From Blastomyces gilchristii SLH14081 (taxonomy: Eukaryota > Ascomycota > Eurotiomycetes > Onygenales > Ajellomycetaceae), in assembly GCF_000003855.2 (NCBI RefSeq), contig NW_003101675.1, positions 2,239,420-2,303,419 on the forward strand: DNA of 64,000 nucleotides. The letters are read 5' to 3'. Below are positions 46,132 through 58,900 of this stretch, piece by piece. A program made the translations under genes and the position numbers. Under the pieces are notes generated by a model. The model had not been told where the DNA came from, did no database searches, and saw only the letters and a program-made list of their open reading frames with translations. Position 1 is the first letter of the stretch. Every line of letters begins with the position of its first letter.

Positions 46132-48121
46132 AGCTACTCCGGATCAAATTTCATGTCGTACATAAGGTCTGCAATGGTCTAGATAGATGGCTCAAGTTCT
46201 TCACTGGCTAGTTAGTAGTCTTCATTGTTTAATTTTATTGTATGTATATGTATGTATGTATGTATATGTGGTCAGAAAGAAGGCCCCCATACATATACAT
46301 ACTGAGTTATATGCTGTGGTTTGCATGGTCATTCCAACCTGCCAGAGAATCCCTGAAAGGCCTGTCTTTTAAACAAAGGAGATGAAGAGTGAGCGGAGCA
46401 ACAAAGATGAAAGAGATCAATCGAACAGGTTAAAAAGAGCAACAAAAATCGGCATCCATTTTCAGCTTATTTGAAGCAGGGAGGCAAAACGCTGCCAGCA
46501 CGCCCAAACCATGGTAATGATAAGCTCTCCGAAAACATTTAATGCCCAGCTGAGACCACGACGGCCAGCGGGTGATATTACCATCTGCGGATAGGGGAAG
46601 AGGGTTGAAAGCCTAAAGATTTCGCGCGGGGATTTCGACTTTGTGAGCTGATTGCCGGTGATTGGGTCCTAGACGGGGCCTAATTTTGGTAGTCGATGTC
46701 AGCGGGAGCGGGTTAAATATAGGCTTGTGATAGTCCAGCGGGGATCCTTGTTCCGCTCCCTATCATATGTAGTTATGGCTGACCACTTTGCCGCTGGGCT
46801 TCTTTTCAAGACAGAGAAGAAGCTACGCCGGCGCCGGTCTATTCCCTATATCAACTTTGCTTAATTGAGGGAATATTGACGGGTAATAGGAAGAAGTTGA
46901 CATACGTATGGTTTGGCCCCCTAACTACCAGAAAAAGAAAAGACTAATGGTGATTGGGCTCTTTTGTCCCTGTCCTACCGGAGAAGAAGAAGAAGACGCC
47001 TCGAACATACCAGCTCGGACCTGCATATCTATCTGTGAACCGGGACGGATGAAAGCAGACCTGCGCGAGATTTTCTGCGTCAAAACAAGAAATAACACCA
47101 CTGAAACCAGAATGATAATGCTTAGTTGAAGCCGCCGGATATGATGACCCTATTGCGCTCTGCTTTCGCAACGGTTTCGGGAGATATTTTACGCTGGAAT
47201 CATAATAAGCAGCCCCATTCTGCGCTTACTATGCGTACTGTGGTGCTTCCCTAGCCTCTTCTCTCACCATCCAGATCCCACATTGTTTGCTGACAACTGT
47301 TTGCAGAATCGATCTATTTTTGTTGCTGCGGCTGTTGACTGCCATGCCGCTATTGCCCATCTGATCCTTTAATCATGACACCAACGATTCAGGAGACGTT
47401 ATTATTTCCTGCGATGTGAGGTTGTCCTTGGCCCTTTATGACTGGAACGTTGGACAATCCGCCAGAAACGGTTGTTTTCCGGAACACAAACCCACATTCC
47501 CCTTTTTTTTGCTCCTCCTGTCCCTGTGTCTGGCTGTCAATCTTCTTCAGAACCATCGTATTCATCTCACTAGGGGAATAACGTCGACCGTATCCGTTAT
47601 TTGGCTGCGAGATCAACTCCCGTTTTCCCCGCTTGCTTTTTGAAGTTGAGGGGATCATGGCGAAGCAGCGAAACACAGCCATGACAGCGGCAAGTGGAAT
47701 TAGCGGAGCGAGCCTCAATGCTATGATCGCAACGCCTCCCGAGCTAAATAGTTCCTTACTCATGGGGGCTTTTCAAAATAATAAAAATTATGCTAGCATG
47801 GATGATCTTTTGTGCTTTCTGTGGATTTTCTATTGGGGCAAAGGCGGGCCAGGCAGGGTCCTTGGGCATCATCGTCCGCGATTCGTCCCCGCCTGTCTTT
47901 ATAAGTCAATCGCTCCCACCCCTGAGGGATATCATTATCGGCTGCTATTATGATATGATGGATCTTGCACTTCTCTCCAACATATCTTGATATAGACTGA
48001 CACTTGCGACACACATTCATCTTGCTCTCTCCTTGCTGGCTTCGGATACTTCGCTTTATCTTTCACCTTCGCACCTTTCATATATACACACAATCCGTAC
48101 ATCTATCTACCTAACGTTAAG

Positions 48122-48847
48122 ATGGCTACATCACTCGATCAAAGACTACCGTTCACATACGACCTAGGTAACCAGTATCAAAATATAAGAGGCAGTTCGC
48201 AACCTCCAAGCCGACATACCAACATGGCGAACGTACCAAGGATAGAGTTATATTCACCACAGGAATCCGTACCTCGGTGCTATGCAACGGTTTCACCATC
48301 CGCAATCAGACAACCGCTCGATGCTCCTGTCTCCATCTTCTCATCCGACTATGAGAAAACGATCAAGAAATCCAAATCAGACACCGGCATGCGGAAAAGC
48401 TTCTGGTCGAAGCTGAAGAGAAACAAGAGTGGAAATCATCGCCATTCCGACATGCTCACAGCTTACACCAGATCGGATCCCCGACAGGCTAGGGCGAGCG
48501 GAAAACTCATCTGGTCAAGCGAGCATCATATATGGATGTTCCCGGATCCCGACACCAGCGGCGACGAGCAGCACAGTGTCCCATGGCAGTTGTGGCCGAC
48601 TCGGGAGAATGGACGCAGACCTAGATCTACCATGACGACCCGACTCGCGAACGACAGTGACGAACTCCTCTTTGCGCAAATACCTGGCCATTACACCCTC
48701 AGCCCATACGACTCTGTCAACAACGACGACCTTCTTCCAACTTATACGGCCGGCAGAAACTTTGGTGATGTGGCTACCCGAACGGGAACAGAAAGCCAGT
48801 GGACACTCGTGGCGACGAGGGTCAGTGGATCTGCTTCGGTGCACTGA
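48122..48847 (+). CDS. Orphan 241-aa protein, function unknown
   Basis: Single exon from the ATG at 48122 (AAG ATG GC context). Seen: a mostly polar, probably disordered protein with a central basic patch KSFWSKLKRNKSGNHRHS, a compact Trp-rich block around residues 127-160 (KLIWSSEHHIWMFPDP, WQLWPT), and a C-terminal DDLLPTYTAG then WTLVATRV. The PTYTA stretch resembles PxY-type peptide motifs but lacks the second proline. No membrane segment or signal peptide. TATATACACA lies at 48081, 36 bp before the ATG, and the leader is rich in C and T, which favours a real transcript. I do not recognise the family; the short Trp block looks like the part most likely to be conserved. Confidence 0.7.
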   Translation: MATSLDQRLPFTYDLGNQYQNIRGSSQPPSRHTNMANVPRIELYSPQESVPRCYATVSPSAIRQPLDAPVSIFSSDYEKTIKKSKSDTGMRKSFWSKLKRNKSGNHRHSDMLTAYTRSDPRQARASGKLIWSSEHHIWMFPDPDTSGDEQHSVPWQLWPTRENGRRPRSTMTTRLANDSDELLFAQIPGHYTLSPYDSVNNDDLLPTYTAGRNFGDVATRTGTESQWTLVATRVSGSASVH

Positions 48848-51800
48848 ATGCTATTAAAGAAAAAAAGAGTGATATCTCAATATATGCTTCGGCTTTTTTC
48901 TCCCTTCCTCAAGTGAAAAGTTTCAATCTTATATCTATCGCTGGAGCCCGGTTCAAGGATTCTTTTCCAACTTTTTCTTCTGCCCTTTGATGAGTACCTA
49001 TCTCCTTTCTCGATGACGAGCTATGACCCTTGCTATATCGGACTCGATGTCTTTCGTTGATTGGGCTTTGGCAAGGTCGTCAGTTGCAGTTGCTGGGCTA
49101 GATTGCGCATTTATTACCATCGTTATATTTCCAAATTTCCACGCCTACTTTTTGGACTATGAAGAATGGCCATTGGCATGGATTCCTAAATCGTTATTGC
49201 ATCTGGAATCTGTTGAGCCTCCCTCTCATTTTAATCCGTTTAGATACCCATACACATTTCTGTTCCTATCCCGTTCAATAATATACATTAGTTTTGGTTG
49301 CATAGATACTGGTGGGCATGGCGTTTTGACTTTTTTGATATGGATTTTACAATTCTTTTAGCTCCATTTTCAGTAAATGCTAGATTTATTTTTATTTCAT
49401 TATCTTATAGAAATCATTATATTTCTTCTCATCATCTTGCTCTCATCACTTTCTTCTCCACTCCCTCCCTTAAATTTACAGTTTACCCATCGATTGACAG
49501 GGCAGTGCGTTGCAGCCAAGCGCGTGTTAATCGGATAGGTGTGGGGAGAACTTTTGCCCCTCTTCGTATTGCTGCTAGAGCGAACACGGGCAGAAAAATG
49601 TACCCTTCTGGTCCCTAGGGCAGTGAGAACACGAACTTGCAATTGGAACACCAAGCTTTCATTGGCTAACATAAGAGCGATCTGAGCTAGGCGCGGGAAA
49701 CTTTAGGTACATACGTTACAATCTACAGATCGTACCCTGCCGAAGGCAAAGCTCAAGCCCCAAGGTACATGTATGTATGTAAAATCCTTCCTTGGACCAA
49801 AAGCTCAACAACCTCCTTTCCACGGAGCCATCATCCGTAGTTAACGCTGGCGCATGGGTTTGTTGTCGTTCTCATTAATTTTCTTTGGGCTTGGCAGCAT
49901 GATCATGCTTGAACACGAGCTTCCACAACTGCACAATTTGCGCCAAGCAAGCCAATATGGTTTTTAACAAAATAAATTCTCCGCCCGGAAAACTCCTGTT
50001 CGCCCGATCTCGCTTCTTCTCATGTCTCTTTCAGATGGTTTCAAACCACGGAGACCCGCTCGAAGCTCATACTGTACCCACGCGGCGAAGCATCGATCCA
50101 GTTCCCGGAGATTTCGTAGATGGACATTTCCTCGTATATAATTTCTCTGGAAGCAGCTAGAAGAGATTGGACAGAGTGATCTTGTTTCGAGAGCTGGGTT
50201 GCATGAGATGTTCGCACTGGGATGCGTACAGCGCAGCGAGAAAAATCAGAACTAGTTTCTGTCCTTGCACTTGTACGCGGGAATTCATTGGTTGAAATAC
50301 ACACTGGCAACTGACACACGACCAGCATAACTATCAATGATTCTAGCAATTGGTCAAAATTTCACAGGGGTCGTGACAAGATAGATAATGAGGACGCCTT
50401 CGGTTGCAATCCGTGCTGCTTCTGGTCACATACACCGTTTCAGTCCTCAATGCAGAACGCGGGGAAGAGTTCAAGTCGGGCACTGCGGTGCGGCGTGCAA
50501 ACGAGAATTAGGGAGCAAGCAAACAGCGGTGGATTGAGAATATCCTGGCATTCTAATTCATTTTTACGAGCACATGAGCAGACCAGCGCTTTTCCTTGAA
50601 ATCCTTTTCCAAAATTGGAAATGTGCAGATGTGACCAGTCCAACTGCTTTGCAGAAGCGAACAATTCCATGACAGTATGCCGAAGTCGTAGACGAGTCTC
50701 GGCAAATCGCCATCCCATTTTTCATCTTTATGAATAACTTAAACAGAGGGCGCTGCATTGGAAGAAACGTTGCGTATTTGTTGAACATATAACATATGGA
50801 GTGGCTGGAGCTGGAGGGCGTTTCAGGTCTCTTTTGGGCTGTAAGCGTGTGAAGGGGCTTGCTTTATCATGTCACTGGAGAGGAAAGTCGATAAAAAGCG
50901 ACTGGAGAAGTTGAATCACCGGATTTCGTCGTCTCTGAGCTCTAAGCGTATGTTTCGTCGACTTGATCGCCGCCATGATTGTCATCGGGGGCTTGTTGGA
51001 GCAGAGATCGAACTGATCAGCGTACTCCGTACTGCTTCCTCGATGATCCCCGCCAGCTACCCGTGATGATCAGTTCTCCACATCCATTCTGCAAAAAAAT
51101 CCCTCTTTTCCGAAGCTCCCAGCGCCCATCGCAGGCTTGGTTTGTTTCATCCGGATCTCCTGCAAAGCCATCCATTACCCCTTTCAATACGAAAGAGATT
51201 GACGCTGAGCCCTCCAGCGTGAACTGTTGACTTAGTAAAACCAAATATCGTATGGAGTGGACCGTCCCTCGTACATGACACATCACTTTCAGGTCCATGT
51301 TGCGACCATCGAAAGTCAGGTTCGGGTCAACGTCCAATGGCTCGTAAGTTCTCCCATACCGGCAATGTGCGAGATGATGGCGCCATCGACAAAACAGCAG
51401 CTCACGAGTCACATCTTCTCGTGAAATCACACAGATGCTATCATGAAGCTGTGATTTTGATAAAACACGTCAGCCCAGCCCAGTTCCAGGTGCAGGCCGA
51501 GAACCTTAGCCGATGTTGGGATTCTTGGCTTGTTGTGGCAGGGTGGCTGGCTATGCCACTGCGTCCAAATCCTTGTTGGCCATATTTTCCGCAGCACCGG
51601 GCAGCGGGATTTAGTAATGACAAAATCGTGAAGTGAAGCATTGAATCATCATGGCTGGGTGAGTTTTTCTCTCTTATTTTGTGGAAGGTGTAAAGCTTGT
51701 GTGATTGAAAGGTTGCTAGCTTGTGGAAAGTTATATGGTGGAAGGATTAGTAAGCCAGATCACGTGACCTGACACCCCCACTCACCAGAGTAACTATACA

Positions 51801-51899
51801 CGATGCTATATACAAAATTCACCTTTAAATCAAGTACAGGTACAAAAAATGACTGGAAAATGTGAAGTAATGAAAAACCAGTCATGATATATATCATTT
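48848..51899. other. Spacer up to the retrotransposon block
   Basis: No supported gene. A minus-strand frame at 51017-51430 (137 codons) and neighbours down to 50440 may be remnants of a decayed gene but show no domain I can name. TACTCCGTA occurs at 51023-51031. CpG sites become rare from about 51800 onward, where the sequence changes to retrotransposon composition. The 3' LTR of the outer copia element probably lies in roughly 51650-52030 but I could not delimit it. Confidence 0.45.
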
Positions 51900-53870
51900 T
51901 TTATCCCTTTATTTCTCTATCTTCTTTATATTCTCTTTTCAACATGTATATTTCAACATTTCAAGTGATTTAGTAAGCTCATTCACTGTGTTCTCAGCAG
52001 ATAAAATATATCAGATAGATATCTCATTCTTACAGATAAGATTCTGAAGAATGTGAAAATAGATCTCTATATACTTTAAGCAGTGTGAAATTGCTTCAGA
52101 AGAGAATAGCTCTATAACAGACTTATTATTGATATGAATTGTATAAGTCAGATCATTAACTGTGATGAAAATGAGATGATCATTGACATTCAGATTGTTA
52201 AGATGAGATGAGATAAATTCAGTGTCTTCTAGAAGCTCTCAGAGACAGATAAGCTTATATACAGTCTTGAAGAATGCAATATATTCAGTCTCTGTTAATA
52301 ACTTAAAGATCTCTGTTTATCAGCAGCTCTATCATGCAATGAGATCATCTGTTATATAGATAATATAACTGATGATTGAACAGAATTCTGAATTTCTATC
52401 AGCTCAATCAGTATCTGTATATACTACAGATTCAATTTCAGCATCTCTGTGATAGATTATACTCTCATTGATTGAACTCTGTAGATATCAGAGTATACAC
52501 TTGTATACAGCTCAGTTCTTTGATATAGACTGAGAGCTGAATTGTTCAAGAAATTCTGTGACAAAGCTCATATCAGAATATGTATTGAATGATAGATATT
52601 GCAGAGATCTGATACTGAATTAATAGAACTATAGAATAAATTCTGCTGTATATGCAATTGATTTCTTATTATTATTTATGAAATCAATATTCTTCTTTAT
52701 AGAAGTGAATATAGAATAACAGTCATTTATTAAGAATTTCTTCAGAAGATTTCTTATAAAGAGAGATTGAGATAATATTAATAAAGTTGAATCTCTATCA
52801 ATCTTTATTTTTAGATAACAGTTGAAATTCTCTATATTCTTGATCTTATAATTAGCAGCAATTTCAGCTTTGACTCAGTTCAGATCTTTAATTTTCAGAC
52901 TGTAGAGACAGATATTATTCATATAGATAATTATATAGATCTGTCTTTCATTATAAATAAATAGTTTAGTATTATAGAAACTGATATAGAAGTCTGAGTA
53001 TAATAGCATCTTTTACAGCTTCTCATATTATAAGAGTACTGCTTACTTAAGACTGTAGAGTCTCTGTATTAACTCATATATAAGATCATCACAGTCTTCA
53101 CAGAATTCTGTGAGTTAATTCATATATATCTGTTCATCAGTAGATAGTTAAGTATTTAAAAAAGCAGTCACTATATTAATCTACAGAATATATCATCTTC
53201 AGAATGCTGAGATTATCATAGAAGCTTATGAGATAAATGTAGAGATAATAGATACAAAGATTCTTGAGTAATTGACTCTCTTCTATTGAAGATTTCTACA
53301 GACAACTCAGCAGGTCTTATAGCAGATAATATCACTTATATTATTGAACTTTTTATCAAATACTCATTGACTGCAGAGAACACTTATTTATAATATTCTC
53401 TCAATCAGTTATCAGATCTCTATCTGTTTCAAACAGTTGATCTCTTTAACACAGATCTTGTAATAATACTTTCATTCTATGAAAGCTTTAACATGTGTGA
53501 GGTTTTTCAGAATTGAAAGTGCAGTGATCTCAGAATCAGTGAGTAGATCTTCAAGACTGTTTCTTACTGAAGATTTTCTCACTGTTAATTCTCTCACTAT
53601 AGTGATATTTCTTATAGATGTCAGAGAATCATCAGATTCAACTGTGAGTTCTGAGAAGTTCAGTGTATTCTGTACTAAAAAAATAGATATTCTTATGAAG
53701 ATTTCATAGTCAATTCATCAATTATTAGTGAGTATAAGAAATAATAAACACTCAGGTTGAATTTCCTTATCAATAAACAGATTATTAATTAATGAATCAG
53801 AAATCACTGCAGTCTCTTGACAGACTACAGTGAGTAGATCTGATATTACTGAAGAAATCACTGCAGTTAC
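51900..53870 (-). mobile_element. Ty1/copia relic, 3' part (RT and RNase H)
   Basis: Minus-strand translation shows a degraded copia polymerase. Near 52900-53050 the order LYSLK, stop, AVLL, then LF, then YMNN matches the family signature of LYGLKQ, D..LF and the YVDD catalytic box, with Asp pairs changed to Asn and a Gln codon to stop. Near 52220-52360 TETEYIAFFKTVYKL then LLEDTEF matches the copia RNase H block (STEAEY). Many in-frame stops derive from Gln, Arg or Trp codons by C:G to T:A change. CpG is almost absent. This is the downstream half of an element interrupted by the inner chromovirus; left boundary not defined. Confidence 0.8.
53866..53870 (+). repeat. Target site duplication GTTAC (left)
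   Basis: Five bases directly before the left LTR; the same GTTAC follows the right LTR at 61114-61118. Confidence 0.93.
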
Positions 53871-54126
53871 TGTAAGAATAAGTGCTCGCGGCGATTATTC
53901 AGGTGTTTGCAGCTTGGCGTGATATGTACTGTTAACTACTAGAAGTGTTCACAGTAGAAAGATAAATGTAGAGATCAAGTGTATAATAGCATTCAAGCTG
54001 AGTTGTGAATAGTATTCATGAACTCCAGTCTATATAGTTATGTGTAGCCAAGAGCCGCTAGCCCTATTGATTACATGAGAGATAGGAATAGAGATAAAGA
54101 ATCTGTGAGAAGTGAGATTTCTTATA
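53871..54126 (-). repeat. 3' LTR (left copy), 256 bp
   Basis: Aligned base for base with the right copy at 60858-61113 without gaps. About 21 differences, all C/T or G/A. Its outer end keeps TGTAAGAA; the inner end reads TTCTTATA instead of TTCTTACA. Confidence 0.95.
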
Positions 54127-54128
54127 TA

Positions 54129-54141
54129 TTCTCTCCTCTCT
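54129..54141 (-). other. Polypurine tract
   Basis: On the minus strand AGAGAGGAGAGAA lies two bases before the 3' LTR, the position used to prime plus-strand DNA synthesis in LTR elements. Confidence 0.8.
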
Positions 54142-55950
54142 AAGACTTCATCTGCAAAGCCTTTCACTGAGTGACTTCATAGTCAGCTCAGCACTGCAGT
54201 GATACTCACTAAAAACCCTTCATATCTGTAAAAAATCTCAGTGAGGAAAAATCCCTTGTTATCATGAAGAGAAAAGAGTCTGTCACTCAGTTTCTTATTT
54301 CATAAGGTTCTTTATGATCTACAGATTCTTCTCTGACTATCACACAGATTCATCTTGTATCTTTCATATAGAAGAGTTTCAGTTGACTCTCAATCATTTT
54401 CACAAGGTTCTTGTATGATCATTACATAGATTCATCTCACAGATGAATCACTCTCTGTGAGATCACTCTCATCAAAGAGAAATATTCATGAGTTAATCTT
54501 TTATTCATTCTTACAAATCATTGCTCTTTGACACTGTAGAATTGTGAGGAATTTTCCATTCTTTCACTAACTCTGTAGAATTGTAGAATCAAGATGTTCA
54601 CAGTCTGCAATCACTCTTTGTAGTCATATAGAAAGATTCAGGCCTGCAATTCACAATCACTCTTGTTTACTAGAGTGATCTGACTGTTTCACAGAATCAC
54701 TCACAGTGTAAGCAAACCTCTCTAGAGTAGTATAAATACTTCAGATCTGTCTGCAGAATCTCATCTTCTTTTTTCTTTTTCTGTAACAGCTCTCATTCTC
54801 ATAAACTGTGAGTATTCTCATTCATTCATGAAGTGTTTTCATTCAGATAACAGAGAGAGAGTGTTTCTGACAATGTCTGTGTATTGATTCAAGAACTTCT
54901 CAAGAATAAAAATTTTTTCAATTTCAATATCTTTGCAAACAATGTCTGACTACTGTCAAGCTTCTCATGAGTGTCCCTGTAACTCCTTCAGTCACTTTTT
55001 ACCAGCTGATGAAGCAGAGACACTGTCACTCACAACTGTATCTTCATCTCCCTCAGCCCTGTCACTGCACTCAATCTTTGAGCCAGCAGCTCATCTCATT
55101 CCTTTCTCAGGCCAGCCTCTGGCTTCAAGCAGTGCAGTTTCTCTCTTTGCTGTAAGTCTTCTCATAAGTAATTCCTTACAGATTCTAGCTGATAGTTCTT
55201 GCAAAGCTTTCAGTGTTATCAGTGTCTTCTGCAGTCTCACAGGTCTATGATTATTCTCTCTCTGCCTGCACAATCTCTGACCAGATATATGCAAATATGC
55301 CTAGGTTTTCTATCAATGGTCCTCGCGCCGCGGCGCATTTCTGCAATTCCATTGTCAATAAGAGATAGATTCCCAGGTACCTGCAAAATCCAGATAGTCA
55401 AGGCAATGTAAATGTCATGAATTTGTAACAGAAGTTGACCTGGGCAGATGAGCTCTCTCTCTGTGTTCTCATTGTTTCTGAGCTGGATACTCCAGCATAA
55501 CTGAGAGAGTGAATACAGCTTCATGAGAGATATCTAGTCACATGTGCAGATGACCAGTCTTCAAGACTCTGCTGTAACTGTATATATTCTGGTGTTCAGC
55601 TTCTCTGAAGTCTGTGCATTTCTGACAGTCTTCATGTCAAATGCAACAATTGTCTGTATCATGAGCATAATACTCTCTGCTTCTTTGAAGAAGAAAATTG
55701 ATAGTTATGAGAGAATTGAATGTTACAGATATTAATGATATAAGTGTGAGTTTTCTTTATTTTTTCTTTATTGATCTCTAAATTGTATTCACAGCTCTGT
55801 TTGTTTTCTTGTTTTTTAGCTTTAATAAGAATATGTTTTCTTCTTTTCTTGCATACACTGCAGACTGTTCATCTCAGTAGAAACTCATTATCTTATAGAC
55901 TAGAATTTACAAATGACAGTGTTAATGTCTTTGTCACAATCAGGTTCTTA
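54142..55950. other. Unexplained 3' segment of the chromovirus
   Basis: About 1.8 kb between the chromodomain and the 3' LTR, longer than usual. Open stretches exist on both strands: plus strand ATG at 54942 to 55250 (102 codons, Ser/Leu-rich) with TATAAATAC at 54731 upstream; minus strand 55294-54950, reading Glu/Lys/Arg/Ala-rich with only stops that could derive from Trp codons. A GC palindrome sits at 55325-55336. The strand that was coding cannot be decided by eye. Confidence 0.5.
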
Positions 55951-55959
55951 GCAAAGATC

Positions 55960-58900
55960 ACATCATTCTGGCTTGTCAGAATTCATAGTATGAAAGTCAT
56001 GTCTCAGCTTCTGCAGATGTCTTATCTGCCTGAATAATTCTCAAGTGAACTCATTCATCTTGTCAGAATATTCTTGTCACTGAACCTTGAATCAGAGCTC
56101 ATGATCTTGCTTCTCTGAGTCAATAATTTCTTTGATCTGATATTCTCTTTCACTCTCTAGTGCTTTATAAATAGAGTGATGAGTCACAGAGTTCTCTTCT
56201 AAGAATTTCTTATATTCACAGAGCAAAGAGATATAAAAAACATTATACATCTACAACTCAGATGACAGTTTCAATCTATAGAACTGTGAGCTAACTTTCT
56301 TCATAATCTTGCAAGGTTCTGTCTGTAAGAGATTCAGCTTCTTACTAGATCTTCATATAATGATGTTTTCTAGACTCAGCCAGACTCTATCATCTTTCTT
56401 GAAACTCTTTGTAATATGCTTGAAGTCATAGTATCTCTTCTGATACTCTTGAGCCTTTCTCAAGAATTCACAGGCTTTCTCCTGAATCTTCTGAATTCTC
56501 TCAGCCTGTTCATGAGCATCATCACACTCTATAGTGTACTCTTGTGAGTTCATCAAGATCATTCATGAATGAGTCTCAGTGAGCATCTCAAAGAGAGTTT
56601 TGTCTGTGCTGACATGCTTTGAGTTGTTATACACAAACTCTGTGAGTGATAATCAATGCACTCAGTTATTCTGATTGTAATTGACAAAGCACTGCAGATA
56701 CTGTTTTAATATACTCATCAGATGTTCTGTCTGATCATCTGTCTATTGATGAAAAGTCATACTTAGATCTTATGAGATCTTCAGTATAGTTATCAGGTCA
56801 GATCAGAACTCTTCTGTGAAGATTGATTCTCTATCTGAGATAATGTTTACAGACAATTCATGCAACTGAATCACATCATGAATAAAGATGTGAGTCAAAT
56901 CCTTTGACTTCAAGTTCTTGCAGATGAGTATAAAGTATGTCATCTTGATGAAGTGATTCACTATCACCAGCACACTGTCAAAGCAGGCATTATATATGTC
57001 CTTGCTTTCAGAGAGGCTCATAAGAGCATTCATTCCTAGCTGTTCTCAAGGTTTCTGCAGAATGAGTAGAGGAGTAAGTTCTTCATATAACCTGAATCAC
57101 ACTATCTGTGAATTCTGATAAACAGCATAAGAATTCACTATCTTCTTCACAAGTTCTTGCATCTTCAGTCAGAAGTATTTCCTTATAAGCAGCTTATAAG
57201 TTCTAGTGTCTGCAAAATGACTCACTAGAGAAGAGTTATAATATCTTTTAATGAGTTCTACACATAGAAACTTATTCACAGGTACATAAATTCAGCCCTC
57301 TCTTTGTAAGAGATTATTTAAGTCTCTTCAATTCTTTATTTCTGCAGGGTTGATTTCTGTCATGAGCAGTTTCTGAATATACTGAGCATATTCATTCTCT
57401 AGTTACAGTTCAGACAATCTGAATAGAAGATCTTACAAAGACTTATACTCTGTTTCTTCTTACACCAGGTCTTTCACAGTACTTCTCAAAGTCTGCAAAC
57501 TCTTCAGGTTATAGATACTCTCTTCAAGGATTCTCACAGAGATTCTCAGAGTGTTAACTCTCAGTGTTATAGAGAGTAGTTGTACAGGCTTCTTTTCTCT
57601 CTTCTCTCTCTTCTCTTACAGGGAATTGAGAGACTCTTCAGTCAATCTCTTCATAATACTCAGTCTGAGCATTTCATGAAGCTTTTCTGTCTTCTCTAGT
57701 CTCTCTGTGTCTGTCACCCTGATCTTCTTAATATAGTCTGACCTGTGAGAGGATTCATCTGCTGAGTTCTTAGTTCTCTTGATATATTCTATCTTGAATC
57801 AGAACTCACTCAGTCTCTGAGCTCAGTGAATCTATCACTGTAAGAGTTTCTTGATTGAAGTAAACTGTTATAAGCTGTCATGATCAGTTCTAACAGTAAT
57901 CACTGTCACAAGGCTCTTAAAGTAGTGACATCAGTGATAGAAGAATTTCACTATCATAAGAAGCTTCTGATCATGAATATCATAGTTGATCTCTGCAGGT
58001 TGCATCTTTCATGAGAAAAAGATCACTGAAACCCAGTTCTCATTTGACTGTAGTTGTGAGACTATTTCTGAAATTGCAAAGAAGAAGATATCTGTCTTTA
58101 ATCTGATTAAGAGTAAGAGATTAAAGTGAAACAGTATCACTGTATCTGTGAATATCTGTTTTAACCTTGCAAAGACTCTGCAAGCTTCTGAGATAAGAAA
58201 GTTCTCACAGTTCTCTCTTCTTAACAATCTTTTCATTCTCTGTTTACAGAATGACTTCTTCTTATTTTCATTCTTCAGCATATCTGTAAGAGTCAAGAAG
58301 ATTCTCACAAACACAAAGATAAACTGTCTATAGAAATTCACAAAGCTCAGAAAGATCTGAATCTCATGAATACTAGTTAGCTTCAGTCATGATAGAATAG
58401 TTTCAATTTACAAAGATTTCATCTGAATATCATTTACAGTGATTACATATTCTAGAAAATTAATTCAGCAGGCACTGAAGTTGTACTTCATAAGCTTAAT
58501 ATACAGTTCTGTCTTATCTAAGGTCTTCAACATGCTTTGCACATGCTCAGTGTGTTCTTCCTTCTTCATGAAGTACATTATCACATCATTCAGATATATT
58601 ATCATGAAGACATTCAGATATGTGTGAAGTGTTTTGTTGATGAAAGACTGGAATGCTGCAGGGGCATTAGTCAGATCAAAAGACATTACTAAATATTCAA
58701 ACAATCTCAGTGCAGTTCTAAAGACAGTCTTTCATTCATTCTCAGACTGTATTCACAGCTGTGTATATACATTGATTATATTCAGTTATATGAATATGAC
58801 AGCTTCTGTGAGATAGTTGATCACATTCTCAATCAGAGATAGAGAGTAGTGACTCTTTATTATCTTAAAGTTCAGATTGTGATAGTCTATACACAATCTG

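Larger units (their letters stand above)
44183..48121. other. Gene-poor spacer, 3.9 kb
   Basis: No supported gene. It contains the 3' UTR of the wall-protein gene, a T/C-rich tract at about 45561-45635 including a 23-T run, four tandem ATCTGAG units near 46104-46131, a GTAT repeat near 46234-46268, and a TACATGTACATGTACAT stretch near 45120. A minus-strand frame at 47389-47763 (124 codons) has one hydrophobic stretch but no recognised family. Confidence 0.5.

Noticed and set aside
47389..47763. 124-codon minus-strand frame with a hydrophobic N-terminal stretch
   Set aside because: A real small membrane protein is possible but nothing beyond one hydrophobic segment supports it.
50440..51430. 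Minus-strand frames that could be remnants of a decayed gene
   Set aside because: Pieces do not join with consistent splice signals and match no domain I can name.
58148..58816. Plus-strand frames inside the chromovirus
   Set aside because: Antisense shadows of reverse transcriptase and RNase H.
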